This document shows positions 15,491 to 22,543 of a DNA stretch of 22,543 nt, piece after piece (positions within the stretch are counted from its first letter, which is position 1; each line of letters begins with the position of its first letter). The translations under genes were made by a program, and so were the position numbers. Source of the stretch: an uncultured Acetatifactor sp. (GTDB taxonomy: Bacteria > Bacillota > Clostridia > Lachnospirales > Lachnospiraceae); assembly GCA_910587755.1 (NCBI GenBank), contig CAJUNZ010000044.1, positions 1 through 22,543 on the forward strand, read 5' to 3'. The notes beneath the pieces are model-generated. The model searched no databases. It was not told where the DNA came from and worked only from the letters and a program-made list of their open reading frames with translations.

Positions 15491-15526
15491 AGGTATTATG
15501 ATATACCTCTCAGCCGAAAAATGCAA
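15491..15526 (-). promoter_or_regulatory. Promoter of the LysM gene with overlapping palindrome
   Basis: On the minus strand TTGCAT (15521-15526) and TATCAT (15498-15503) are exactly 17 bases apart. A 6-bp inverted repeat, AGGTAT/ATACCT (15491-15508), is centred on the -10 box and would be well placed as a repressor operator. Upstream of the -35, TACAAAATTTTGTA (15536-15549) is a perfect 14-bp palindrome. The rest of the gap to 15705 is A/T-rich with nothing else I can name. Confidence 0.65.
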
Positions 15527-15705
15527 CCCCCTTTTTACAAAATTTTGTATCTGTATCTTGTTTATTATTTAACAATCTGCCCTTTGTCGGTTGAAATAAC
15601 ATTTTGCATTGTTTTGTATTTCATTGTCTCTTTAGGCCATATTGTTGACTCTGCTCTTCTCTTATATCTCAAATATAATCTGTCTTACCCTGCCCTGGGG
15701 ATATC

Positions 15706-15900
15706 CTAAACCAGTCCATAGATCTGATATATGGATATCATATTCTGGTACATGCTCCTGCGAGTCATCATCTGCCTGTATGTGACTGATTTTACCTTTC
15801 CTTCCTTTTTCATTACCTCCATCTTAGATAGAATATCATCGTACTCCCTCTGTACTGCCGCAAGCATATTTTCAAATGCCTCCAAACGATTATTGTCCAT
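15706..15900 (-). CDS. Small protein of unknown function, 64 residues
   Basis: I do not recognise this gene. The protein begins MDNNRLEAFENMLAAVQREY and continues with DDILSKMEVMKKEGKVKSVT. It is charged and mostly helical in character, with a possible short coiled coil over residues 1-35 and a Met/Arg/Tyr-rich C-terminus (YRQMMTRRSMYQNMISIYQI). There is no signal peptide or membrane segment. The ATG at 15900 is chosen because GGAGG lies nine bases before it; the frame stays open upstream to 16035 but that part is Cys/Arg-rich and unlike a protein start. It lies between the LysM gene and the VOC gene, and 171 bp of A/T-rich sequence separates it from the latter. Real coding is likely from the ribosome binding site and the amino-acid pattern. 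Confidence 0.6.
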   Translation of the reverse strand: MDNNRLEAFENMLAAVQREYDDILSKMEVMKKEGKVKSVTYRQMMTRRSMYQNMISIYQIYGLV

Positions 15901-16071
15901 AATCTTTTCCCTCCACTTTTGCACTGTTTTTCGTAACATCATACCTGTCGTACCATGCATTTGAAATATGCCTTCAAACTGCCAATACAGCCTGCAGCAT
16001 GTTCCTCTATTTTCCAAAATGACTGTGTGAAACAAGAATTATCCGTTTTTCCGTCAATTTCTGGCATATAC

Positions 16072-16434
16072 TCATCCAGGTGTTCCCACTTCTATCAAAT
16101 TCCCGTCAGGGTCATAAAATCTTATCGTCTTCCGTCCCCAGGGATGCTGCACAAGAGAACCGATATATTCCACAGGCATCTCGTATGCCCCCAGTCTCTC
16201 CGCAAATTTTTCAATTTCTTTTTCCTCAAAATATAACACGGACGCATTATTTTTATGGAGCACGTTCCCGCCCACAGCGGACTTCCAGACATTTTTGTCC
16301 TGAAGCACCAACCCCTCTGTCAAAATGGCATTCCCTTCTTTTTCCAATATAACATCCAGCCCAAAGAGATCTTTATAGAACTTTTTAGACCGCTCCAGAT
16401 TTTCCACCGTAATCAAAACATTCTTCAGCCTCAT
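16072..16434 (-). CDS. VOC (glyoxalase/bleomycin resistance/dioxygenase) superfamily protein
   Basis: This 120-residue single-domain protein shows the paired beta-alpha-beta-beta-beta pattern of the vicinal oxygen chelate fold. It begins MRLKNVLITVENLERSKKFY and ends with the typical RFYDPDGNLIEVG (residues 105-117). The terminal Glu115 is a usual metal ligand. The first-module His ligand is not obvious, as the equivalent position reads LITV, so metal binding is uncertain. The substrate cannot be predicted; relatives act in glyoxal detoxification, fosfomycin or bleomycin resistance, or as uncharacterised lyases. The ATG at 16434 fits the family start, but GGAGG is only one base away, so GGGGGCGG may serve instead, or the start may lie upstream (ATG at 16530). 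A weak promoter lies at 16569-16597. Confidence 0.85.
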   Translation of the reverse strand: MRLKNVLITVENLERSKKFYKDLFGLDVILEKEGNAILTEGLVLQDKNVWKSAVGGNVLHKNNASVLYFEEKEIEKFAERLGAYEMPVEYIGSLVQHPWGRKTIRFYDPDGNLIEVGTPG

Positions 16435-16568
16435 CCTCCGCCCCCGTATTTCCTTTTTCCTGTACCCAAGTCGCCCTGCCTTCAGCCCGCTGCAGCTGAT
16501 ACATGGGTGATTATAGTCTGTCCGCCGCATTTAATCTGCGTTTCCCCACACCTGAATCTTTCCTCTTC

Positions 16569-16597
16569 ATCCTACCATGCACGCAGCTCTTACGCAA
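16569..16597 (-). promoter_or_regulatory. Weak candidate promoter for the VOC gene
   Basis: On the minus strand TTGCGT (16592-16597) and TAGGAT (16569-16574) are 17 bases apart. The matches are three and four of six, so this is only a plausible site. If used, it starts transcription near 16562 and gives a leader of about 130 nt. It would also rule out the upstream in-frame start only weakly. Between 16600 and 16719 I see nothing else. Confidence 0.35.
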
Positions 16598-16719
16598 GTC
16601 AATCCGGCCCCTGCCTCTGATTTTATCTCCAGGATGTCTCTGCATTTCTGTCCCCTTGCTCCAAATGTTATCAATTTTGCCTGACATCTCAATTTATTCA
16701 AAAATTTACAAAAAAGGAC

Positions 16720-16748
16720 TTGCAATCCTTTTGGGGATATGATACATT
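16720..16748 (+). promoter_or_regulatory. Candidate promoter for the GNAT gene
   Basis: TTGCAA (16720-16725) and TACATT (16743-16748) are 17 bases apart, each matching four of six consensus positions. It is the best plus-strand site in the gap. It would start transcription near 16755 and leave a leader of about 230 nt before the GNAT start. Confidence 0.45.
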
Positions 16749-16754
16749 ACTTAT

Positions 16755-16986
16755 ACTTCAAAAATTCTTAAATACGAATTATGCTTTGTCTAAGCATTCT
16801 GTTCCCGAAGCGGAACATTGAAGTCTGGGCGTTTGCCTGAAACTTACCAAACAAACTTTACCAACAGGCAGGCGGACGCGGTAACAGTCTCTCCAAGGGC
16901 TGCCTGCAGTTTTGGCAATTTACTGGAAAGAATCCAAATACACAAATTTTCTACAAAAACTATGAAGATGTCTAAGGAGTCCCCCT
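16755..16986 (+). other. Long, possibly structured leader of the GNAT gene
   Basis: This gene-free stretch contains several inverted repeats in a row: ATGCTT/AAGCAT (loop TGTCT, about 16784-16800), TGTTCC/GGAACA (16800-16817, loop CGAAGC), GTTT/AAAC around 16831-16843, and CAGGCAG/CTGCCTG (about 16866-16907). The last is followed by CAGTTTTGG, which could act as a weak terminator. I find no T-box consensus or other riboswitch core that I recognise. A 19-codon frame starts at the first ATG but has no ribosome binding site. An attenuator-type leader is possible but unproven. Confidence 0.35.
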
Positions 16987-17484
16987 ATGAAAGAGAGCGC
17001 AAATTTCCGAATTGAATTTAACATGCCCTCCCCTGCCATATCCGTTATGAGAGAAGTTGCCGCCTGGGGGCGGAAGATGGGATACAGGGTCTGGCCCGAC
17101 GAATGGCTGACACCGGAAGAACTGATCACTCCCGAAGCCCAACCTGAAAATTTCTGTCTTGGCATGCTGGGGGATAAAATTGTCTGTGCCTTCATTCTAC
17201 AGTGGACAGACTCAGATTACTGGCCAGACGCTCCGAAATACGAGGCCGCTTATCTGCACAAATTCTGCGTGTGCCGTGAATATTCCGGTATGGGCATGAC
17301 AAAAATCGTCACTGCCGCACTCAGAGAAGAATGCAGGAAACGCTCCATCCAGTACATACGCCTGGATACGGCATTGGACGAAAAAACAATCCGAAAGCTC
17401 TACCTGAAGGCAGGCTTTCAGATTGTTGACATCATTGATTACCCAAACGGCAGGTCAATGGCACTTTATGAATTAAAAGTATAG
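16987..17484 (+). CDS. GNAT-family N-acetyltransferase
   Basis: This 165-residue protein has the GNAT acetyl-CoA site: a beta strand AAYLHKFCV (residues 87-95) followed by REYSGMGM (97-104), the R/Q-x-x-G-x-G/A pyrophosphate loop. The later RLDTALDEKTIRKLYLKAGF (125-144) is the usual motif B with its Tyr and the 'Y-x-K-x-G-F' turn. GNAT enzymes acetylate amines on small molecules or proteins; the acceptor here is unknown. The ATG at 16987 has AAGGAG seven or eight bases upstream. It is the only convincing plus-strand gene in the window. It converges on the DUF4091 gene with an 11-bp gap and is preceded by a long leader. Confidence 0.88.
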   Translation: MKESANFRIEFNMPSPAISVMREVAAWGRKMGYRVWPDEWLTPEELITPEAQPENFCLGMLGDKIVCAFILQWTDSDYWPDAPKYEAAYLHKFCVCREYSGMGMTKIVTAALREECRKRSIQYIRLDTALDEKTIRKLYLKAGFQIVDIIDYPNGRSMALYELKV

Positions 17485-17495
17485 TATCAAAACGA

Positions 17496-19157
17496 TCAGG
17501 ACAAATTAGAAGCCCTCTCCAGCAGCAGGCGCCGGACCTTCCTGTACACAGCCACGTCCTTCTCATAATCGTCATACCGGCGAAATACCCTGCTTATCAA
17601 TTCCGCTGTCCAGGCAGGATCCTGCTTTTTAACCCGTTCCAGCAACACCAGGTCTTCAAACCCAATTCGATGCGCCTCCAGCCGGGTACTGGAGTAGACT
17701 TCGTGAAATCCCGGAAACATGACCGCCGCGTCCCCTGCCGGAAGGCAGGTACTCCGGTCAGCGTCATAGTCGGTAATATCAGGGAGCGGAACACTAAGCC
17801 GGTAAAAATCCAGTTTGTTCATAAACATGCCTCCCCAGTGAAGATACCCTTCCACATTGTCATAGAGGGCAGGGGCCCATCCAATCCAAACCTGCCGGAT
17901 CCGTTCCTGATCCAGAAAACGGTTACAGAAATTTCCCGCCGGATCCAGACAGGTATAGACAAAGATGTGGTCTCCTTTCCCGTGCTGTCCGTCAAAGAAA
18001 TCCTGATACTTTTCATATTTGTTCGTCGTAGGGCACCAGCAGTCCACCCCTCCGGCAATGCTTTCCCGGGCAATGGTGGCATCCAGCACCAGAACTCCAG
18101 GCATGTTCTCCTTTATCACCCTGCTTCCTGCGGTATAGGCCTCTGCCAGACCGTCCAGAGGTTCGTCCATAAAACTCTGAAGCCAGCGGCCGGTGAGCTG
18201 TCTTTTTTCCAGATAGGCGTAGAGCTGCCTGCACATGTTCGCCAGTTCCGCCTCCCCGTCCCCGGGAATTATCCCATGGGTCATGGACACTTCCGCCTGC
18301 ACCGCCTCCCATTCACCATCTTTCCGACAGGCAAAGTGGCCGCCCTCCACCCAGTGAATGCCCACCCTGTCCAGAATGTCCACCAGACGATCCAGTTTCT
18401 CCTCATTCAGCTTCGGCATGCCGTCACATAGATCAAAGTAAAGTTCCACAGGGAGCAGCGCCATATTCTGCCGACCATACTTCCCCAGACGCAGATACTT
18501 TTCAAACATATCATACCATCCCTGGCTGAACAGAGGTGCGTTGTGGTAATCGGCAATTCCACGACAGCTGAGCCAGTTGACATATTTGTGGTCTAAGGGG
18601 CCTGCCTCCTGCACCTCTGCCGGAAACACCTCCACTTCAAAAGTAAGACGGCGGGAAATTCCCTCATGGGAAAGGGTTATCTCCCACTTTTTCAGCTCCA
18701 CTACTTCTGTGTCCACCTTACATCGGAAGCACAGGGCCATTACCGCTCCCCGGGCCATAACCACATTGGTGCAGGGGCGGAGAACGTCATACACCATAAA
18801 TGGCGCCCGACGGATGACACTGTCATTCACATCCCGACACAGCCATTCCGTCCTGGACACCCCACCGGTGTTCGCCTCCACCGGCAACGGCAGCAGCTCA
18901 AACAGTTTCCAGCGGTGATCCGCCTCATGGACTTCCACCTTTGTGCCGTCATTTTTCACAGAAACCGTCTTGCGCAGGGGAGCCGATACCTCAAAGGTAA
19001 CATATTTTCCCGGCGTCAGGCCAGAAAGCATAATATGTACCCCCGCATATGCTTTGGAAGGCGCTGCTGTTATATACAAGTCGGTTCCCTCCCGGGGATC
19101 CGTGTCCGGATACAGCGGTTCCAGCTCATCAAAGAGAGCAGCTTCAAATTGACTCAT
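17496..19157 (-). CDS. DUF4091 glycoside-hydrolase-like protein
   Basis: This protein of 553 residues has an N-terminal beta-rich region (about 1-190), a central TIM-barrel-like region with HWVEGGHF and FMDEPLDG (Asp-Glu at about 331-332, a candidate acidic catalytic pair), and the C-terminal DUF4091 block SSTRLEAHRIGFEDL (about 489-503). Tryptophan-rich stretches such as YLHWGGMFMNKLDFY are also typical. Members are predicted carbohydrate-active enzymes of unknown specificity. No signal peptide is visible from the chosen start, so it may act on imported sugars inside the cell. The ATG at 19157 is chosen because AGGAAAGGA lies about ten bases upstream; the open frame to 19232 lacks such a site. 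No transporter or regulator gene accompanies it here. Confidence 0.82.
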   Translation of the reverse strand: MSQFEAALFDELEPLYPDTDPREGTDLYITAAPSKAYAGVHIMLSGLTPGKYVTFEVSAPLRKTVSVKNDGTKVEVHEADHRWKLFELLPLPVEANTGGVSRTEWLCRDVNDSVIRRAPFMVYDVLRPCTNVVMARGAVMALCFRCKVDTEVVELKKWEITLSHEGISRRLTFEVEVFPAEVQEAGPLDHKYVNWLSCRGIADYHNAPLFSQGWYDMFEKYLRLGKYGRQNMALLPVELYFDLCDGMPKLNEEKLDRLVDILDRVGIHWVEGGHFACRKDGEWEAVQAEVSMTHGIIPGDGEAELANMCRQLYAYLEKRQLTGRWLQSFMDEPLDGLAEAYTAGSRVIKENMPGVLVLDATIARESIAGGVDCWCPTTNKYEKYQDFFDGQHGKGDHIFVYTCLDPAGNFCNRFLDQERIRQVWIGWAPALYDNVEGYLHWGGMFMNKLDFYRLSVPLPDITDYDADRSTCLPAGDAAVMFPGFHEVYSSTRLEAHRIGFEDLVLLERVKKQDPAWTAELISRVFRRYDDYEKDVAVYRKVRRLLLERASNLS

Positions 19158-19210
19158 AAAATGCCCATCCTTTCCTGTGTTGCATATTATTATGGAAAAA
19201 TTTGCCTCCC

Positions 19211-19216
19211 AGTATA
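19211..19216 (-). promoter_or_regulatory. Candidate -10 box for the DUF4091 gene
   Basis: TATACT on the minus strand, a five-of-six match, lies about 54 bases before the DUF4091 start. No good -35 hexamer is found at 16-18 bases; TGGCTT-like sequence is the nearest. The gene may need an activator, or the promoter is elsewhere. Confidence 0.3.
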
Positions 19217-19285
19217 GCACACCAACGGGCAAAAAGCCACCAACCTGCTCTCTTTTTTGTAAAAAGACCTTCCTAAGCCGGCATG

Positions 19286-19690
19286 TTAATCAAATAGTAT
19301 CTCCTCCACTGTCACAAAGGTAAATCCTTCATCCAAAAGCTCATCTATTGCCTTCAGGGCCGCCGTGACTGACGTTTCATAATAGTCGTGCATGAGAATG
19401 ATATCGTTCTCCTCCGTCTTATTCACAATCTTCTCCGCAATGCATCCTACATTTTTGGAACACCAGTCCAGCGGATCCACGGTCCAAAGCACCGGAAACA
19501 TGTTCAACTCCTTCTCAAAACTCTTGTCCCAGGTGCCATAGGGCGGGCGGACATACTGCACTTCCTCCCCGGTGATCTCCTTCAGAATTTCGTTTGTCTT
19601 GACCAGCTCCTCCCGGAATTTTTCTCTGTTATTCTTTGTCAGCTGCATATGGCTGTATGTATGATTCCCTATCAGATGTCCTTCGGCTCG
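19286..19690 (-). pseudogene. Polysaccharide deacetylase (NodB domain), 5' end lost
   Basis: The remaining part carries NodB motif 2 GHLIGNHTYSH (the His-x-x-x-His metal pair), motif 3 RPPYG, motif 4 WTVDPLDW and motif 5 ILMHD, and ends EEILFD. Motif 1 (TFDDGP, with the catalytic Asp) and everything before it are missing. Homology begins at about 19687, where the sequence changes into the end of the recombinase gene. The frame stays open for another 70 bp into the recombinase stop region, giving a 157-codon frame, but this cannot restore catalysis. The intact gene would encode a PdaA/PgdA-like enzyme that removes N-acetyl or related groups from peptidoglycan or another glycan. Insertion of the neighbouring element is the simplest cause, in which case the 5' part should lie at the other end of the element. 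Confidence 0.82.
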
Positions 19691-19743
19691 TGTCAAAACA
19701 TACATAAAAAATATATTTCTAAACATCTGAAAATGCTCCGTCA
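19672..19743. other. Probable element boundary / attachment site
   Basis: The deacetylase homology stops at about 19687-19690 and the recombinase stop codon is at 19741, so the element end lies in this roughly 50-bp A/T-rich gap. An 8-bp inverted repeat, TCAGATGT (19672-19679) and ACATCTGA (19723-19730), spans it with its centre near 19701. Serine recombinase sites are about 40-50 bp imperfect dyads, so the size fits, but the inner positions are not symmetrical and the exact crossover dinucleotide cannot be read from one end. Confidence 0.45.
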
Positions 19744-21267
19744 TTCCTTGAAGCTCCACACAATCTCTATAGCATTTCCCTTGCTGACTCTAATTTCTTT
19801 CACAAGTTCTTCCAGTATCTCCCGCGTCAGTTCCTTTACGAAGACATACCCTCCTAAGTCCACAGCCTCCCTGTTCCTAACCTGCCCAGCCTCTGCAAGT
19901 TTATCAGATATTTCTTTATACTGCTTGGTAATTTCCTCCTGCCGCGCAGCTATTTCCCCTTTTCGGAAAAGGTATTCCTGCTTCTGGATACGTCCCTCCG
20001 CATAATCCTCAAAGGCCGCTGCCTGTCTGGCTTTGCATCTGTCCGCCTCCTTTCGGCATTCCCGAAGTTTTTCCTGCAGGTTACTCTGCTCTGTCCGGCC
20101 ATCCTGCTGTGTCTCTCCCGGCTGCCCTGCAAGCTGTATCTGAAGCCTGAGAGATTCTAGCAAGCTGTCTATCAGTTCCTTCTCCCCTATTCTGACATCC
20201 AGACAGGGAGCCTCCGGAAGCACCTTCCCAGTGGTGCAGTAATAATACGTCTCTTTCCCGCTTTTCGACAACGCCCTGCCGCAGTATGCACATTTCAGAA
20301 GCCCCCGAAAACGCTGGTACGGTTTCCTTGGTGTTTTTGTATGGCAGCAATGCCTCAAAACGATTTGCGCCTGTTCAAACAATTCTTTCGATATGAGAGC
20401 TTCATGGGCATCCTCCGCTATGATCCATTCTTCTTTCGGCAGGAGTTTGGAGACCTTTGCAGAAACATCTTCCTTTGCCCGTGTATGGCTGACCAGCCTG
20501 CCCGTGTAACGCTCATCGCACAAGGTACGGCGCACATTTTCCCTGGTCCAGCATGTCATATCTCCCGCCACCCGCCAGCTGTGCCCTGCGTCCGTATGAT
20601 TTTCCCTCCGGTACATCAGCGGAGACGGGATGCCATCATGGTTCAGTTCCCTGGCAATATTTGTTGGTGTGATTCCTTCCGCCGCCATCCGGAAAATCCG
20701 GCGCACTACTTCCGCTGCAGGCCCGTCAATCTTCAGCTTGCCTTTTGCTGTCTTTGACCTCCTGTACCCATAAAATGCAATGATTCCTTGATACTCCCCT
20801 TTGCGCATCTTCGCATGTTTGACGGAGCGGATCTTCTCAGACACGTCACGGCTGTACATTTCATAGATCATCGCCTTTAACGACACATCCAGACCTACGG
20901 AGCTGCCCAGTCCCCGTCCGCTGTCATAGCCCTCATTGACAGCGATGAACCTCACACCCAGGAACGGAAATATCTGGTCCAGGTAATCCCCCACCTCCAC
21001 CAGGTTGCGCCCAAACCGGGAAAAATCCTTTACAATGATACAGTTTACCGTATCTCCGGCCAGGGCAAGGAGTTTCTGTATGCCAGGGCGTTCAAAGCTG
21101 ACACCGCTGTATCCGTCGTCATAAAACTCCAGCACGCTCCAGTTCTCAAACTCTTCATGGCTTTTGACATAATCCATAAGGAGTGCCCTTTGGTTTCCGA
21201 TACTGTAGCTTTCCCCCTCATGGGCATCCTCGTTGGAAAGGCGCATATAAAGTGCAATGGTCTTCAT
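19741..21267 (-). CDS. Large serine recombinase, proximal
   Basis: This 508-residue site-specific recombinase has an N-terminal resolvase domain with the nucleophile Ser11 (LYMRLSNED) and the DFSRFGRN motif (81-88) of the active site. The 'recombinase' domain with YGYRR and the NDGIPSP-like turn follows. Next is a zinc ribbon with Cys326, Cys329, Cys344 and Cys355, and a coiled-coil region at about 385-470. Large serine recombinases cut both strands with 2-bp staggers through a 5'-phosphoserine link and do not need long homology. The ATG at 21267 overlaps the stop of the upstream recombinase (ATGA), so the two are translationally coupled. All catalytic parts are intact. The gene ends about 50 bp from the deacetylase remnant, matching a role as integrase or excisionase partner of that junction. 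Confidence 0.94.
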   Translation of the reverse strand: MKTIALYMRLSNEDAHEGESYSIGNQRALLMDYVKSHEEFENWSVLEFYDDGYSGVSFERPGIQKLLALAGDTVNCIIVKDFSRFGRNLVEVGDYLDQIFPFLGVRFIAVNEGYDSGRGLGSSVGLDVSLKAMIYEMYSRDVSEKIRSVKHAKMRKGEYQGIIAFYGYRRSKTAKGKLKIDGPAAEVVRRIFRMAAEGITPTNIARELNHDGIPSPLMYRRENHTDAGHSWRVAGDMTCWTRENVRRTLCDERYTGRLVSHTRAKEDVSAKVSKLLPKEEWIIAEDAHEALISKELFEQAQIVLRHCCHTKTPRKPYQRFRGLLKCAYCGRALSKSGKETYYYCTTGKVLPEAPCLDVRIGEKELIDSLLESLRLQIQLAGQPGETQQDGRTEQSNLQEKLRECRKEADRCKARQAAAFEDYAEGRIQKQEYLFRKGEIAARQEEITKQYKEISDKLAEAGQVRNREAVDLGGYVFVKELTREILEELVKEIRVSKGNAIEIVWSFKE

Positions 21268-22543
21268 GCTTCTGCCTCCTCCCCAATCATGCTGTCCGCC
21301 TTTCCCATCTTTTCAAAGCTTTCTGCTTCCTGAAACAGTCTTGCAAATTCATCCTGAAAATTCCAGGTTATCTCCACTTCACTATATCCGGATACCCTGA
21401 TTTGTTTTACCAGCTCCACTGCCATCTGCCGGGAAAGTTCTAACTTCTCCCCGCTTGCCATTCTTTTCTGATACTTCTTAAGAGTTGTTATCCACTTATT
21501 CTGCAGGGAGAGTGCCCAAATTCCCTGCCGCTCTTCCTTTTCCGCTTCTTCCAGCTCCTCTCGCAGCCTTTCCGCGTCTTCTTCATACTGCCGTTTCAGG
21601 GACAGGTATTCCGCTTCCGTCAGGGTATGGTCGCTCAGCGATTCATACAAGGAACCCCGCAGGGATATATTGCGTTTGATTTTCTGCTGCAGCTGTTTCT
21701 TCCTGTCTGAAAGTTCCTCTCCCTTCTCTCGGAATTTCGTTTTTTTCTGCAGCCGCTCCAGCATTCCTTCCAGTTCCACAGCCAGTCCAATCTGCACTTG
21801 CAGGGACTGCAGGATACACTCCTTCAGTTCCGGCTCACCCACACTTTTGATGCTGCATCCCTGCCCGCCCAGATTTTCCCCATAGACTCTGCAGTTAAAT
21901 ACATATCTGGGCGTGCCTGCGGGCGACACACTTTTGTAACGCATCATTTTAGTGCCACAGTCCTCACAGATGAGAAAGCCTTTCAGGATATTTTCCGTGG
22001 TTTCATATTTTCCCCTTATTTTTCGGGATTCCTGGCGTCGCTGCTCAACCAGCTCCTGCGCCCTGTCAAAGGTTTCCTGGTCTATGATCCCCTCATGCGT
22101 GTTTTTTACAATGACCCATTCCTCCCGGGCCGTCTTCTTCAAGGGAATGCCGTCGCTTAAGGACTCCTTTACCTTCCCCTGGGCCATATGCCCTGCATAA
22201 GCCGGATTTTGCAGCATAAACCGCACATGGTATGCCCTCCATATGGCACTGACCCCGGAGGGCTTATCCTTCCTGTTGCCATGTCGATAATGGAACATAG
22301 GCGGGGAAAGAACTCCTCTATCGTTCAATCGCCTTGCAATCTGTGCCATGCCCTCCCCTTCCAGTCTCCACTGGAAAATATCCCTTATCACCGGCGCCGT
22401 TTCCTGATCTATCACCAGTCTGTGTCTGTCTTCTCTGGATCGCAGATACCCATAGGGCGGATGGCCGCTGGTTATCTGTCCTTTTGCCCGCATGGTCTCA
22501 AAAGTGGAGTTAATCTTCCGGGAAATGTCTTTCGCGTATAAAT
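21264..22543 (-). CDS. Large serine recombinase, distal, N-terminus beyond window
   Basis: The visible 425 residues begin inside the resolvase-recombinase linker (LYAKDISRKINSTFETMRAK), so the catalytic serine lies to the right of 22543. Then come the recombinase domain (GHPPYGYLRS, LNDRGVLSPP), a zinc ribbon with ICEDCG and later NCRVYG/GQGC cysteines, a long charged coiled coil and a C-terminal tail. An in-frame ATG at 22493 is internal and should not be taken as the start. It differs clearly in sequence from the proximal recombinase, so the pair is not a recent duplication. The four-base overlap with the downstream gene suggests both products are made together, as in the paired CcrA/CcrB recombinases of staphylococcal cassettes. 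Confidence 0.92.
   Translation of the reverse strand, partial: LYAKDISRKINSTFETMRAKGQITSGHPPYGYLRSREDRHRLVIDQETAPVIRDIFQWRLEGEGMAQIARRLNDRGVLSPPMFHYRHGNRKDKPSGVSAIWRAYHVRFMLQNPAYAGHMAQGKVKESLSDGIPLKKTAREEWVIVKNTHEGIIDQETFDRAQELVEQRRQESRKIRGKYETTENILKGFLICEDCGTKMMRYKSVSPAGTPRYVFNCRVYGENLGGQGCSIKSVGEPELKECILQSLQVQIGLAVELEGMLERLQKKTKFREKGEELSDRKKQLQQKIKRNISLRGSLYESLSDHTLTEAEYLSLKRQYEEDAERLREELEEAEKEERQGIWALSLQNKWITTLKKYQKRMASGEKLELSRQMAVELVKQIRVSGYSEVEITWNFQDEFARLFQEAESFEKMGKADSMIGEEAEA

Larger units (their letters stand above)
19690..22543. mobile_element. End of an integrated element with tandem serine recombinases
   Basis: Two large serine recombinase genes, head to tail, lie at one edge of an insertion that splits a deacetylase gene. 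Integrated conjugative or mobilisable elements and prophages of clostridia often carry their integrase genes at the very end next to the attachment site. The rest of the element, including cargo, lies to the right of the window. Whether it is an ICE, a transposon of the Tn4451 kind or a prophage cannot be told from here. Confidence 0.75.

Noticed and set aside
16784..16843. A 19-codon upstream reading frame in the GNAT leader
   Set aside because: No ribosome binding site precedes it and its start overlaps a hairpin arm; chance is the simpler explanation.
22488..22493. In-frame ATG at 22493 as the start of the distal recombinase
   Set aside because: The sequence upstream in the same frame (KDISRKINSTFE) is typical internal serine-recombinase sequence, so the gene continues past the window edge.

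Overview
The window looks like a stretch of Firmicutes chromosome, most probably Lachnospiraceae or a close Clostridia relative. The evidence is the priA-def-fmt-rsmB gene order, strong AGGAGG-type ribosome binding sites, bS21 (rpsU), meso-diaminopimelate (mDAP) cell-wall genes, a fairly GC-rich core, and tandem large serine recombinases of the kind common on clostridial mobile elements. This placement is inferred from gene content; no marker gene fixes the species. Almost every gene is on the minus strand, so the layout is best read from high to low coordinates.

Region 1 (7827 down to 1) is a housekeeping run behind a good promoter: ddh (direct mDAP synthesis), murE (adds mDAP to the peptidoglycan precursor), priA (replication restart helicase), def and fmt (formyl-methionine handling), a YugP-type membrane zinc peptidase, and rsmB (16S rRNA methyltransferase, cut by the window edge). 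Hairpins lie between ddh and murE and between priA and def.

Region 2 (7761-8238) is a gene-free stretch. It holds two copies of the same small module at an exact 170-bp offset. Each copy has an 11-bp-period direct repeat, a -10-like hexamer 9 bp away, a C-rich (anti-Shine-Dalgarno-like) stretch and a terminator hairpin. I read them as two tandem, about 75-80 nt small RNAs on the minus strand. This is the most unusual signal in the window.

Region 3 (8239-13982) holds recJ with a downstream M6-like secreted or anchored metallopeptidase, a membrane-anchored metallophosphoesterase, a DacA-type D-Ala-D-Ala carboxypeptidase, and rpsU with a clear promoter and terminator.

Region 4 (14213-19157) is more accessory: a secreted LysM protein with a long Pro/Thr/Gly and poly-Asn linker, a 64-residue unknown protein, a VOC/glyoxalase-fold protein, a plus-strand GNAT acetyltransferase with a long untranslated leader, and a DUF4091 glycoside-hydrolase-like protein.

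Region 5 (19286-22543) is the edge of an integrated mobile element. Two large serine recombinase genes overlap by four bases, and the proximal one ends about 50 bp from the broken 5' end of a polysaccharide deacetylase gene. That gene keeps its C-terminal motifs but has lost its N-terminal catalytic motif, so it was probably the insertion target.
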